Source of the DNA: Ophioceras dolichostomum
Lineage: Eukaryota; Ascomycota; Sordariomycetes; Magnaporthales; Ophioceraceae
Length of the DNA: 42,763 bases
Assembly (NCBI GenBank): GCA_003049485.1
Contig: PYST01000302.1
Coordinates: 1 to 42,763, forward strand
Direction of reading: 5' to 3'
The notes under the pieces were generated by a model that saw only the letters and a program-made list of their open reading frames with translations, did no database searches and was not told the origin of the DNA. The number at the start of each line of letters is the position of its first letter. The stretch's first letter is position 1. This document shows positions 30,879 to 41,253 of the stretch, in pieces. A program made the translations under genes and the position numbers.

Positions 30879-32192
30879 ATGAAGCTCTCCGATTTAGCAT
30901 TCATGTTAGCCGCCGCTGGGGCATCCGCCTTGCCCCGGCAAGACGAGCCCGTGAGTCTCCTGTCTGCCTCCTTCCCGTCAGAACGAAACTAAGGGCTCGC
31001 TCGGAATAGACGTCACCGTACCGATTTGTCGGCAGAGTAGACCCGGCGACCCGAGAGCTCACGTGGCCCAGCACTGGGGTGGCGTTCACTTTTACGGGCA
31101 CTAGTGCCTCTATTGCCATAACCACTGTTAGCGGCGACACTAGCGTGGACCTGATCGTCGACGGTAATACAACGACCATCAGCCACGTCACCGGCAACTG
31201 GATATCGACCCCGACGCTGCGGGAGGGCACACACACGGTCGAGCTACGTAAGCGGTCCGAGACGTACTTTGGCACCTTCCGCATCGGCAACATTGCCGTG
31301 ACGGGAGGGCGCCTTGTGCCGAGCTCGTACCCAAAGCGGAAAATCGAGATCGTCGGCGACTCCATCTCGGTGGGATACGGCCTCGACGGGGACCTGCCGT
31401 GCACAAACGCGGCCGCGCTCGAGAATAACCCGCTCACATATGGCGCTCTGGCCGCGAAGGCCCTGAGCGCCGACTACAGCGTGGTCGCGTGGAGCGGCAA
31501 GGGGCTGATCCGCAACTACGCCTCGTCGCCCGAGGACACGTCGCCGCCCATGCCTGAGATGTACACCAAGTATGGCGGCAACGATGCGGCGAGCAACACC
31601 TTCACATTCCCGAAGACGACGTGGGTGCCAGACGTGGTCGTTGTCAACCTCGGCACAAACGACTTCAGCTATCTCAACGTCCGTCAGCCTGTCGACCCCA
31701 AGGCGCTCCAGGTGGCCGTTGTCAAGCTCGTCCAGCTCGTCCGCAGCCACTACGCCGCCAGCACCGTCTTTCTGATGGGCTCCCCCCTGCTGAACGATGA
31801 CTATCCCACTACGGCCGACGCCCAGAAGACCACGCATAGCAACATGCTGAAAGCTGCAGTTGAGGAGCTTGGATCCGCGGGGAACAAGGTGTACTTTGTG
31901 GAGTGGCCGTAAGTTTTAATACACAAAGCTTCACATCCCGGTGCCAGACCAGTCCCTCTAACCCTAGGCACCTTTACAACAGGCCACAAGGTTCAGATGG
32001 AGTCTTAGGTTGTGACTACCATCCCAACGCCAAGTCGCAGGCTATAGTAAGCATACACCTCCCTTCTCTGTCTAGCCAGTTTTTGTTAGTCGTTTCTCGC
32101 TCAACTTTCCAGACACTGAATGCTTACGCGCGATCCCCGTCCAGGGCGCTGGTATCTTGGAGGCGGCCATCAAATCGGTGCTAAAATGGTAA
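30879..32192 (+). CDS. Secreted SGNH acetyl esterase, CE2-like
   Basis: Exons 30879-30950, 31010-31908, 31983-32046 and 32145-32192 give 360 residues. The last junction skips a nearer acceptor so that the C terminus reads GAGILEAAIKSVLKW, the usual amphipathic helix of the fold. A signal peptide is followed by an N-terminal beta domain (YRFVGRVD...LTWPSTGVAFTFTGTSA) typical of CE2 esterases. The SGNH domain follows with IEIVGDSISVGYG (catalytic Ser 142), VVVNLGTNDFSY (block III) and GCDYHPN near the end (Asp/His). Family enzymes remove acetyl groups from xylan, mannan or acetylated sugars outside the cell. A TATA box is at 30768. The CE3 family is an alternative, but it lacks the N-terminal beta domain. 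Confidence 0.85.
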
Positions 32193-33444
32193 CTGCGTCA
32201 GAGTCGAGCGGCTCTTGTCTCGATATCACCAAGCTCGTGCTTGATGAACTATCCGCACGCCTACTGGAGCAAGATAACACACCTCATACCGTTAATCCAG
32301 GTCTGGCGTTTTGGCTCGCAAACTTGAATTGTTTCATGCAACTAACCGCGCCCACCTCGAGGCAAGGAAACCACGCCGCCGTGTTGTACCAACTCGGGTA
32401 CATCGAAGGCGAGACAGTCGAGTTTGTCGTGTCATCCCTCCCCCATGTTGCCTTCAAGAGCGGGTTAGCTAAGATGGTGCTACAAGCTGTGAACATGTGT
32501 TGCTGCGAGAAGAATAGCAATACGAAGATGGTCCCGTTGAGGTGTCGAGGGCTGCTATTATTTATAGCCCGTGATCTACAGTCGCTATGCGGGGTGATGT
32601 CCGAGACAAGGCTGAGATGGATATCGCTCGAGGAGGCGTCGTCGAACCTGCCATCCCATTCATGTTGAGGTGGGATAAAATGTACTCCTTGTCTTCGGGC
32701 AAGCCGTTTCAGAAGTATGACGTGTCGAGAGCCGCCCAAGTAAAGCGCTGGCTCAGGGTCTCGTCGGCGAATACATGGTAAGGAAAGCTGCCCGAAGCGT
32801 TGGAAACTACACAGAAGCAGCTCCTCTGCTCATTCTTGCTTTGTCGACTTATCGCTCAGCTTCCTGGTATCTTCGTTGACACGCGCACCGCAGGTTTCGT
32901 GGACTACTGGAATTTGGACTTGGCGCAGAAAGATCACTGGAGATTCACGTCATAGGCGACGTTGAAGCTAGGCGAGGAAAGAGAAGGGGACTCTTAAGCC
33001 GAGGAATCTTAGTAATTGATGAATTGATTAATTGATAGCAGATTCTTATTCTCTGCGGTCACCGAGGAAGGATCGTTAATGTGGTTGGGGAAGTCAACGT
33101 TGTCCGAAATCATTCAATCGGGTATTGGCCCCGGGCTTACTTGACCTCCGTGATCCTCCGATGTTGGCTGCCAACACCGACAGTAAGCGACGACAGCAAC
33201 GACAGCGACCTTCGATATGCAATAAAAAAGGACCGGAGTCGTTCCGTGAGAGATTCGAAGTCTTCTTGTATTACTATCCTTTCCAAATATAAAGCTCGTT
33301 GCTGTAACCCAGGGACTCGACCCGACTCTCTCCCACATGTTCCTCATCAATCATCATCACCCTTCCCCCGGAACCAAACTTTCCAGCAATATTTTTACAT
33401 TTGCTCATCAAGGAAGTTGATCCATCGGATCTATTCCAGCCAAG
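32193..33444. other. Intergenic, no supported gene
   Basis: An open frame at 32120-32668 overlaps the last exon of the esterase and shows no known domain. The right end contains a TATAAA at 33288-33293, 152 bp before the next ATG, and is the likely promoter of that gene. Confidence 0.45.
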
Positions 33445-34164
33445 ATGGTGCAGTTCCAAACTTTCGCAGCATTTCTCCTGGCGGCCGCAATCCCAGCCGC
33501 CCTCGCCGTCGCTCCGGCCGGGTCATCAGCGTCTGCTGGAGTGGAGAGGCTCGATGCGCGGGACGCGGCTGCTGGCAGCGCAGCGACTACGACCAGCGCC
33601 CCGACGACCCCGCAGATCGTCGGGTTCATTGATAACAACGGCAACTTCGTCGACGTGGCGGACGTGGACGTCGGCGAAGGCACCGCCCTGGACCGGCGCG
33701 GTTTCGGGGACTGGGCACGGAAGCACATCGGCGGCACCGGCACGGGCAACCGGTGGGTCAACCTCGCCTGGGCGGCGCAGATCCTCCGCGACGAGATCAA
33801 CCACGACACGGGCAAGAACAAGCGCGACCTGGAGGAGTGGCAGGGGCAGCGGCTCGCCGAGCGCGGCTTCAGCTTGAAAGGTGTGGCCAAGTATTTCAAA
33901 GGCAGTGGCAAGCACCGGGCCGACACCCCGCGTGGTGACTGGGGCAAGTGGATCGATCGCGGGCTGAGCACGTTCATCGTCGGGGGTCTGGCGAAGGATG
34001 TTCTCGTCAACGGCAAGAGGGACTTGGCGCCTGCTGGTGCGTCTGCTGCTGGCTTGCCTCTGGTGCTGCTGCCATACTCCGGCGGTGAGTTTGACTACGG
34101 CGGCGAGGTTCATGCGAGGGACGAGCGCGTGGCGCGGATGCATGTTGCTCGGGGGTTGTTGTAA
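33445..34164 (+). CDS. Secreted protein with Kex2-type sites, unknown
   Basis: A single-exon gene of 239 residues with a clear signal peptide (MVQFQTFAAFLLAAAIPAALA). Dibasic or Kex2-like processing sites recur: DRRG near residue 89, NKRD near 127, LAERG near 138 and GKRD near 193. Regions between them include an amphipathic, Lys/Trp-containing stretch (RDLEEWQGQ, GFSLKGVAKYFKG) and a C-terminal Asp/Arg-rich end. It has no cysteine, so it is not a typical disulfide-stabilised effector. The pattern fits a Kex2-processed preproprotein, as for some fungal secreted peptides, but the units are not repeats, so it does not match a classic dikaritin-type precursor. No modifying-enzyme gene is adjacent. 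Function unknown. Confidence 0.65.
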   Translation: MVQFQTFAAFLLAAAIPAALAVAPAGSSASAGVERLDARDAAAGSAATTTSAPTTPQIVGFIDNNGNFVDVADVDVGEGTALDRRGFGDWARKHIGGTGTGNRWVNLAWAAQILRDEINHDTGKNKRDLEEWQGQRLAERGFSLKGVAKYFKGSGKHRADTPRGDWGKWIDRGLSTFIVGGLAKDVLVNGKRDLAPAGASAAGLPLVLLPYSGGEFDYGGEVHARDERVARMHVARGLL

Positions 34165-34467
34165 AGGACAACACATCTTTGGCGAGGGAGGTGCTGGACT
34201 GGGAGGGACTGGGAGCGCGGCGCTGGCATAAATGGATCCTCGCCATTGAAGCATTTCTTTTGTTTTCGCAGCTAGGCAACTCACTGGGACTGGTTGGCGT
34301 TTTGTTAACAGGAAAGGAAAGGATAGGTAGCCATGATCCATCAATTATGATTAAATTTGATGACTGCTCTCAATACTCTCGCGCTTACACAGTTCCTCCC
34401 CGCTGCGACCGTGATATCAAATCAGTATCGTACAAATTGCAAGCGCTTGGACTAGACACTTAAACAC

Positions 34468-35694
34468 TTAAAACTCCATCCCTCCCTCTACCTTAAGAGC
34501 ATGTTGCAGCATCCTCTGCCCCCACTCCTTGGGCTTGGGCAGATGCCCTCCCCGTACATTCACCTGCAAGCTCTCGTGCAGCAGCCTCGGGGCCGCCAGG
34601 GACTTGTCCCTCACGTTCCGCATCTCCACGAACTCCTCCTCACTGACCCCGTCCTTCAAGTGCTTGTTCGTCTCCCTGTGTTCCCGCACCGTCATGCACG
34701 CGACCTCCTGCCCCCTCTCCGGGGACGGGTAGTCGTGGCCGTACCACAGCCTCGTGTCCGGGTCCGCGGACGTGAGCAGCTTCCTGGTGGACTCGAACAG
34801 CTGCGCGGCGTCGCCGCCAGGGAAGTCACAGCGCGCGGTGCCCAGCTCCGGGTGGAAGATGGAGTCGCCCACGAACACGTCGAGGGGACCGATCGCGTAG
34901 CCCATGTGGTCCGGGGTGTGGCCGGGGATGTGGATGGCGCGGCAGGCGAGGTTGCCAACGCGGAAAGCCTCGTCGTCGCCCAGGAAGCGGTCGAACACGC
35001 CGTTCAGCTCTGGGAACGGGATCGAGTAGCGCGTCGAGAAGACGGACTGCACGCGCGGGATGCGCGAGCCAATGCATACGGGCACGGCCGGCTGCGTCGT
35101 CTGCGACTTGGCCAGCGCCTGCCGCATGTATGACGCCGCTGTCAGGTGGTCTGCGTGAGCGTGCGTCTCGAGGATGGCGGACACCGTGTAGCCCTTCTCC
35201 TTGCTGAGCGCCAGGAGTGCGTCTGCGCTATGCGTGGAAACTGTGCCCGTCGCTGGCTCGTAGTCCAGGACCGGGTCGATGATGGCTGCTGTGAGAGAGG
35301 TGGGGTCGACCACGATGTATTGCCATGTCTGCGTCACAGGCTCGAAAATGGCATGGATCGCTGGCTGGAGGTCTGGCGCCGGTGATGGCAAAATGGTGTT
35401 GTTAGGCGTTGATGCTGATGATGGCGACGGCGCTGATGAGCTGGCTTCTGGGGCCGCCGCTGGAGGGGCGGAAAATCGGGGCACTGTGTGATGATAGTAT
35501 GCTCTTTGGGAAACCAGGCGGGTTGCCCCGTCGCGTGGAGTGTGAGTCGTCACGGAGACGGAGGTCGACGCGGTCCTCGCGTTTGCGGTTGCCGGCGCCC
35601 ATGCCGGCGAGATTGGTGCGAGCCGTGCACCATGTTTGTGGACCAGAAGGCCGCCTGCCGTCTTGAGAACGTGGTTGGGGCGAAGTGACTTCAT
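34468..35694 (-). CDS. Persulfide dioxygenase, ETHE1-like, mitochondrial
   Basis: A single-exon gene of 408 residues. The first ~110 are Ala/Ser/Pro/Arg-rich with basic residues and few acids, consistent with a mitochondrial presequence plus linker. The metallo-beta-lactamase fold follows: THAHADH with H178, H180, D182 and H183, GHTPDHMGY with H259, GDSIF with D277, and WYGHDYP with H320. H178, H259 and D277 match the mononuclear iron ligands of ETHE1. GTARCDFPGGDA after the metal Asp is the block that marks persulfide dioxygenases, not glyoxalase II. The enzyme oxidises glutathione persulfide to sulfite. It is transcribed divergently from the SQR gene at 36563, which makes the persulfide, so the two are likely co-regulated. 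Confidence 0.9.
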   Translation of the reverse strand: MKSLRPNHVLKTAGGLLVHKHGARLAPISPAWAPATANARTASTSVSVTTHTPRDGATRLVSQRAYYHHTVPRFSAPPAAAPEASSSAPSPSSASTPNNTILPSPAPDLQPAIHAIFEPVTQTWQYIVVDPTSLTAAIIDPVLDYEPATGTVSTHSADALLALSKEKGYTVSAILETHAHADHLTAASYMRQALAKSQTTQPAVPVCIGSRIPRVQSVFSTRYSIPFPELNGVFDRFLGDDEAFRVGNLACRAIHIPGHTPDHMGYAIGPLDVFVGDSIFHPELGTARCDFPGGDAAQLFESTRKLLTSADPDTRLWYGHDYPSPERGQEVACMTVREHRETNKHLKDGVSEEEFVEMRNVRDKSLAAPRLLHESLQVNVRGGHLPKPKEWGQRMLQHALKVEGGMEF

Positions 35695-36562
35695 TTTGGT
35701 GAGAAGGCAATGATTGAACCAAAGAGTTTTTCAGACGTGCATCTCAACTGACGAACACGACGGCGGTCATTTAAATCCAGACGCGTGGGCGGGATTCAAG
35801 CTTCCCGGGATTTGAAGGCGAGCCGACCGAGCCACTGTCCGAGCATCAAAGTTTGGTCGGTTTGGACGCGCTGAGCTTGCCACGCCGGCAGTGTCGGTCA
35901 ACCAACCCGGCTTCTCTTATCGCTCCTCTTCGATCTCCGCTCACCCGAAGAAACGATGCCTGGAAGCCATATTTGGCCTGGACTCATGGACTCTCGCTCC
36001 ATCCTCTGAGAAAAAATCTTGCAAAGAATGCGGCTTTCGGGTGTCGCATGAGAGATCTCGGGCGAGAGCATCGAACGATTTCACATGGAGCTAACCCTCA
36101 GCATTAACGTGTCGCAGGAAGGGTCCCCTGTGGAGCCCTGCTGAGCTATCGATGCACTGAGCACTCGGCGATTATTAGGGCTGAGCCCGACTGCCGCGAC
36201 CTAGCCGTTAGCCGTTGTCGCCCCCAGGACGGCGATCGGGGAACGCTAAGCTTTCGACCATGGTCGAGAGGCACCCCCACCTATCCCGCAGTGGGCACCC
36301 TCGGCATCCTCGCTCCTGGAGGGCGGCCCCGCCGGATCAGAAGGGAGGGGAAAAAAAAACCTCAAACCTTTGCTACTCTGCCGTCGCGGACATTGAAATA
36401 ACCAACCCCCTTCCCGTTGCCCTCCGTCCGTTCTTCGTCGCGCCTCGTCATCTCGTTTCGCGTCTCCTTGACCGTTGTTGTTTTGCTCATCTCCCCTCAT
36501 CCTTTATCCGTCCCAATCGCGCCTGTTGGCCGTCCTTCTCTTTTGTTCTCATTCTCACCACC
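35695..36562. promoter_or_regulatory. Bidirectional promoter region, persulfide dioxygenase / SQR
   Basis: The 868 bp between the two start codons must serve both genes. Short ORFs inside it are not convincing. No specific binding site was recognised by eye. The SQR side has CT-rich sequence before the start (TTCTCATTCTCACCACCATGG). Confidence 0.55.
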
Positions 36563-37975
36563 ATGGCGCTTCCTTCCCATGCCCTGTCCGCGGCTGGCCG
36601 TGCGGTCGTCCGAAGGACTGCCACACCTGCCGGCAGCGCCGTCCGAACATATGCGACGGTCTCTACATCGCCGCAAAGTACCGTTCCGCCAGTGGCCACC
36701 GCATCGCGTGACCACCGCATCGTCGTGATCGGCGGCGGCACGGCCGGTCTGTGCTCCAGCCACCAGCTCCTCCGCAGCAAGAGGTTCAAGAAGGACGACA
36801 TCGCGATTATCGAGCCGTCGGAATGGCACCACTACCAGGCCGGATTCACCCTGGTAGGCGGCGGCCTGAGACCAAAGGAGGCCATGCGCCAACCTATGGC
36901 CGGCCTCATCGACCCCAGGATAAAGAGGTACTCGGAGGCGGTGGCCAAGTTGGATCCGGTGCAGAACACGGTGGAGCTAGCCAACGGCGATCGCGTGTCC
37001 TACGAGCACCTCATCGTAGCCTCTGGGATCAAGATCGACTACGACAGCATCAAGGGCTTGAGGGCCGCCCTGGAAGACCCCAGCCGCATGGTCAGCACGA
37101 TCTACGGGTACGACACCTGCTCCAAGGTGCACGAGAACATCGACGCTCTGCAGCGTGGCACGGCAATCTTCACGCAGCCCGCGGGCGTCATCAAGTGCGC
37201 CGGCGCCCCGCAGAAGGCCATGTGGCTAGCCCTCGACGGCTGGAAGCGCAAGGGGCTCTACAACCCAGAAGGGGCCGGCGCCATCGGCAAGATCGTGTTC
37301 GCCACGGGGCTGCCCACCATGTTCGGCGTGCCCAAGTACAGCGCGACGCTCGAGGAGCTCCGCAAGGAGCGTGGCGTCGAGGGCCTGTTCCAGCACGACC
37401 TCGTCGAGGTAAACGGCGACGTGGCGCGCTTCAGCAGGCCGCGCGCAGACGGCCAGCCGGGCACCGAGACGGTGGAGCGGCGCTTCGACCTGCTGCACGC
37501 TACGCCCAAGATGGGGCCGCACGCCTTCGTCAAGGGCAGCGCCCTGGCCAACGAGGCGGGCTACGTCGAGGTCGACCAGTTCACCATGCGCTCGACCAGG
37601 TTCTCCAACGTATGGAGCATCGGCGACGCGTCCTCCCTGCCGACCAGCAAGACCACGGCCGCCATCACGGCGCAGTCGCCCGTGCTGGTGCGCAACCTGG
37701 TCAACACCATGGAGGGGCCCAAGGGCGTGGCCGAGCTGGAGAAGTACGACGGATACACCTCCTGCCCGCTGCTGACCGAGTACGGCAGGGTACTGCTGGC
37801 CGAGTTCAAGTACGGCGGCGAGCCGTGCGAGACCTTCGGCACCGCCCTCGACCAGGCAAAGCCGCGCCGGGCCTTCTATTTCCTGAAGAAGGACTTCTTT
37901 CCTTGGGTCTACAAGAAGTTTATGGTTAATGGGACGTGGGGCGGCTCCAACGGGTGGGTTTACAGGGTCGTTTGA
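36563..37975 (+). CDS. Sulfide:quinone oxidoreductase, mitochondrial (HMT2-like)
   Basis: The start at 36563 has an ideal context (CACCATGG) and gives 470 residues, close to fission-yeast Hmt2 (about 459). An in-frame upstream extension lacks support. The N terminus is a basic, Ala/Ser-rich mitochondrial presequence. The FAD-binding motif VVIGGGTAG (54-62) follows. The two redox cysteines are in IKCAGAPQKAMW (C212) and DGYTSCPLLT (C401). A second FAD contact is WSIGDASSLP (351-360). A hydrophobic C-terminal segment (AFYFLKKDFFPWVYKKFM) fits membrane association. The enzyme oxidises H2S to a persulfide and passes electrons to ubiquinone in the inner membrane. It is paired divergently with the persulfide dioxygenase at 34468-35694. 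Confidence 0.93.
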   Translation: MALPSHALSAAGRAVVRRTATPAGSAVRTYATVSTSPQSTVPPVATASRDHRIVVIGGGTAGLCSSHQLLRSKRFKKDDIAIIEPSEWHHYQAGFTLVGGGLRPKEAMRQPMAGLIDPRIKRYSEAVAKLDPVQNTVELANGDRVSYEHLIVASGIKIDYDSIKGLRAALEDPSRMVSTIYGYDTCSKVHENIDALQRGTAIFTQPAGVIKCAGAPQKAMWLALDGWKRKGLYNPEGAGAIGKIVFATGLPTMFGVPKYSATLEELRKERGVEGLFQHDLVEVNGDVARFSRPRADGQPGTETVERRFDLLHATPKMGPHAFVKGSALANEAGYVEVDQFTMRSTRFSNVWSIGDASSLPTSKTTAAITAQSPVLVRNLVNTMEGPKGVAELEKYDGYTSCPLLTEYGRVLLAEFKYGGEPCETFGTALDQAKPRRAFYFLKKDFFPWVYKKFMVNGTWGGSNGWVYRVV

Positions 37976-38225
37976 TCTGTGTATAATATTTCTAGTACAA
38001 TCGTGAGTTTCGGTCCTTTCTGTCTGACAGGATTCCTGGGACGCTTGTATTATTGGTAATCTTTGATCTAAAGGTTGCCTCAACATTGCTTGGATCATGT
38101 GTAAAATGCGCAGGAAAAAAAGCCCCGATATTGGGGAGGCATACTTTCTGTCCTATGAGTTTTAACACCAGCACTTCACGCGGCCCAAAGACAGTGAGTG
38201 ACCAGTCTTTGTGTTTTGATAATCC

Positions 38226-38429
38226 TGTTGGTTCATAGTAGGTACCTGCTCACGTGGCAGCTGTTGCCTCAGTCCTAAGGCATCAACTTCCAAGGCATCT
38301 ACCTACCAAGCAGCCTTTATAAGGTCGCTCTCCCCACCAACGCACAGATAGCTTTCCTTTGGAAGACAGACACAAGAATTCAGTAGTATTTTGCACGCGT
38401 GCTTGTTCCTTTCCATTGCCTTTCCAACA
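38226..38429 (+). mobile_element. Solo LTR, 204-bp family, copy 4
   Basis: A complete 204-bp copy, TGTTGGTTCATAGTAGG...CCTTTCCAACA, with TATA-like CCTTTATAAGG. The 5-bp target duplication AATCC is perfect (38221-38225, 38430-38434). It lies 250 bp past the SQR stop codon and can serve as the family reference here. Confidence 0.93.
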
Positions 38430-38434
38430 AATCC

Positions 38435-39155
38435 AGCTTGAGTGAGAGGGTTGGATTTAAGTTCTTGATCATTCGATTCCCCAGAAATTGCACGCAAGAG
38501 AGGCAGACCTAGATCTAGCACCCCCTCTGAAGAAAGATCCTCCGGAGGTCTTTTTTTATCCTTCCTCTGATGCTCCACGCAGATTCGGATGGTTCCGAGC
38601 TTCTCCGCGTCGTCCCCGACATTTCGCGACTTGTACCTATTTCGACCGTTCCAGTTTCATTCCGCGACGGGAGGAATCGCCACGTCGTACTTCGCCAAGT
38701 TTGTTTTATTGATCGCCTCCAAAGTCACACCACGCCAAGCGGGACGGTCTCCCGGGGCCATGCCCGACAGCCGAGACCCGCCACGCCCGCCCAGTCAGCC
38801 GGGCCGTCCGACGGCCCACGTGCCGGGGGCGGGAATCGGCTCGCCGTGTCTCTGTGCCCGAGACCAGCTCGCGTCGGGTTACAGACCTCGGTGGAACACT
38901 GTGTTGTTCCATGGAATGGTGATATCTCTGCCATCTCGCTTGGCGTGGCGTTCTAGAAATATCACCCTTATCTATTCCGCGATGCCAAACCCTTCCGTCT
39001 ATAACCACTCTCTGGTGCCGCGTGAAAGTTGACAGGCACTTCCTCCAGCACTCTACCCCTTCGTCAATGTCTTAACTTTGCGATCTTTTCTCCACGGAAC
39101 TCTGCCCATTCAGAATACCTGTGCCCTGCTTGACTCCCTGCATATACACCTCACA
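38435..39155. other. Intergenic, carrier promoter
   Basis: Several GC-rich ORFs overlap here but show no domain. The right end holds the promoter and 5' UTR of the mitochondrial carrier. Confidence 0.45.
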
Positions 39156-40464
39156 ATGGCGCCATCTGCAGCTGCGTTAGAAGCTCGTGAACATCTCAAA
39201 CCAGGTGTAGAAGCACAGGAGAAGGATCTAACAGCGTCCAAGAAGCGAGATGTACGATATCCATTCTGGTTTGGAGGGAGCGCGACCAGCATGGCTGCGT
39301 GCGTGACGCATCCGTTGGATCTTGGTAAGGATTCATTCATGCCTCTTGCCCGTACCTGAGAACTGAGACAGACTGACTGACAGATTAGAGGGCAACAGTC
39401 AAGGTATGAGATGTATGAGAAGCAAGCGAGTGCCGCGTTCACACCAACCATAAGGAAAACCCCTGGACAACCTTTTCGAGAACTCCTGCTCGGGGCCCTC
39501 GACACAGCATGGTAGCAGTAACTTATGTACCGCTTCAGCGTAGGTCCGTCTCCAAACACGTGGCCCGTCCGCGCCTCGGACCATGACTGCCACCTTCATC
39601 CACGTCGTCAGAACAGGAGGTTTCAGTGCCCTATATAGCGGCATCTCCGCCTCCTTACTCCGCCAGATGACGTACTCGACCGTGCGCTTCGGGGTGTATT
39701 CAGACATGAAGCACCGCGCGGCAGCCAGGGCCAACACATCGGCCGCAGACCTCGGCTTCCCGACCCTCATAGCCACCGCCTCAGCCTCCGGCTTTCTAGG
39801 CGGCGTGGCCGGCAACCCAGCCGACGTGGTCAACGTCCGGATGCAGTACGACACGGCCCTCCCGCCTGCCCAGCGGCGCAACTACCGAAACGCCGTGGAC
39901 GGCCTCGTGCGCCTCGCCAGGGAAGAGGGGCTGGCGAGCTGGTTCCGAGGCTGGATGCCCAATGGGCTCAGGGCGGCGGCCACCACCGCGAGCCAGATCG
40001 CCACCTACGACTTCGCCAAGGCTGTGTTTGTGCGCAGGTTCGGGATGAGCGAGGATGGTTGGGGCACGCAGACCGGCGCTTCGTTTGTGGCTGGACTTAC
40101 GGCTGCGACGGTGACGAGCCCTGTTGATGTTGTCAAGACGCGGGTTATGGCGAGGGCTGGCAGTGAGGGCTTAGTGGGCTTTCTTGGCAGGTTGTTCGGG
40201 GAAGAGGGTGTTCGGTGGATGTTCAAGGGATGGCTCCCAGCGTTTCTCCGGCAAGGACCGTAAGTATTAAATTGCCCCCCGTGTCCCCATCGCATTGGTG
40301 TTTCTAGAGACCTATGAAAGTGAGGTCCTCGTTTGCGTTGTGGACCTTTGCTGATGGTTGCTGGTGTTTGCTTACTGCTTAGGCATACAATGTTGATATT
40401 TTTCTTCTTGGAGATGCATCACTCAGCGTATCGCAGGATGAAAGGGATCGGCACACAAGATTAA
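39156..40464 (+). CDS. Mitochondrial dicarboxylate-type carrier, with a 5-nt microexon
   Basis: Exons 39156-39324, 39399-39403, 39544-40259 and 40383-40464 give 323 residues. Exon 2 is five bases (TCAAG). Without it the first carrier signature is lost; with it the protein reads THPLDLVKVRLQT. The other two signatures are GNPADVVNVRMQYD and TSPVDVVKTRVMA, giving the threefold repeat of the SLC25 family. The Asn in the second signature and the blocks ALYSGISASLLRQMTYST and RFGVYSDMK match the dicarboxylate carrier (Dic1) type, which exchanges malate or succinate for phosphate, sulfate or thiosulfate across the inner membrane. It is near the sulfide genes, and Dic-type carriers are known to move thiosulfate and sulfate, but the link here is only proximity. 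The gene symbol is left blank because substrate is inferred. Confidence 0.85.
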
Positions 40465-41253
40465 ATCGCACTGCAAGGGTGTCGCTCATTCTAGTAAGCC
40501 AGCTACAATAAACCCTCACAGTTTTATCGTGAAAGTCAGGCGAAGACCTGGCGAAGAAGCTGGTGTTTGTTTATCGCCGTCGACGGGAGACCAAATCGCC
40601 GTCATCAAAAATGATTTATGATGACGTCAGACAATTTGATCGATCATCTTGACGTGTCGTTTGAGGAGTCGCGTCACATCTTGACTCGCTCCTTTGGTAA
40701 CCAATTGATCTTTTCGTTATGTCCGACGACGAGTGGGAGAACAAAGATCCTTACACGGTTACCGCACCAAAGCAGCGCTCTCGAGCAAGCTAGTAGGCCG
40801 CCTGCCATTGTGGGCGCACCGAATACCGCACCACTAACGGATAACCATCCGCTAGCATCCAAGTGCTGGCGATACGGCGACCGACTACAACAGAAATACG
40901 CCGCAGGTTGCTGACTTTGGGCCACAAAAAGCCCTCTTTCAATGGGCCGCCATCTCTCAGAAGTCCGACATGGGCTTCACCAACGTCGCGGCAGGGCCTC
41001 GCGTGGTACGACTCGTTCCCGACGCACCGGCTACCCTGCAAGACTGGTGTACTGCGTGTACGGTCGCACGCCGCGAATGGGGGGAGGCATCGGGGACTTT
41101 GCCGGCGACGGGTTTGTGAAGTGGGGCGAACTTGACGGGAAGTTGGTGGTGCTGCGCCAGTGCGGGGTTGATGAATTGATGAATGCTTCTATCTACGCTC
41201 TAGAACGTCGAATATTTCTAGGCTCTCGCCTCTCGTCGCTCAAATCACAAACC
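40465..41253. other. Intergenic, coding-like but unassigned at 40900-41180
   Basis: The right half is GC-rich and open in two plus frames, for example MGGGIGDFAGDGFVKWGELD with KLVVLRQCG following. No start, splice pattern or family was found. It may be a decayed gene. Confidence 0.3.

Noticed and set aside
32120..32668. 182-codon plus-strand ORF
   Set aside because: It overlaps the last exon of the CE2-like esterase in another frame and shows no domain.
36215..36562. N-terminal extension of SQR
   Set aside because: The ATG at 36563 has a much better context, and the extension is low-complexity and lacks a targeting pattern.
36751..37929. 392-codon ORF in a second plus frame
   Set aside because: It lies inside the SQR gene. 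The SQR frame has all catalytic motifs and this one has none.
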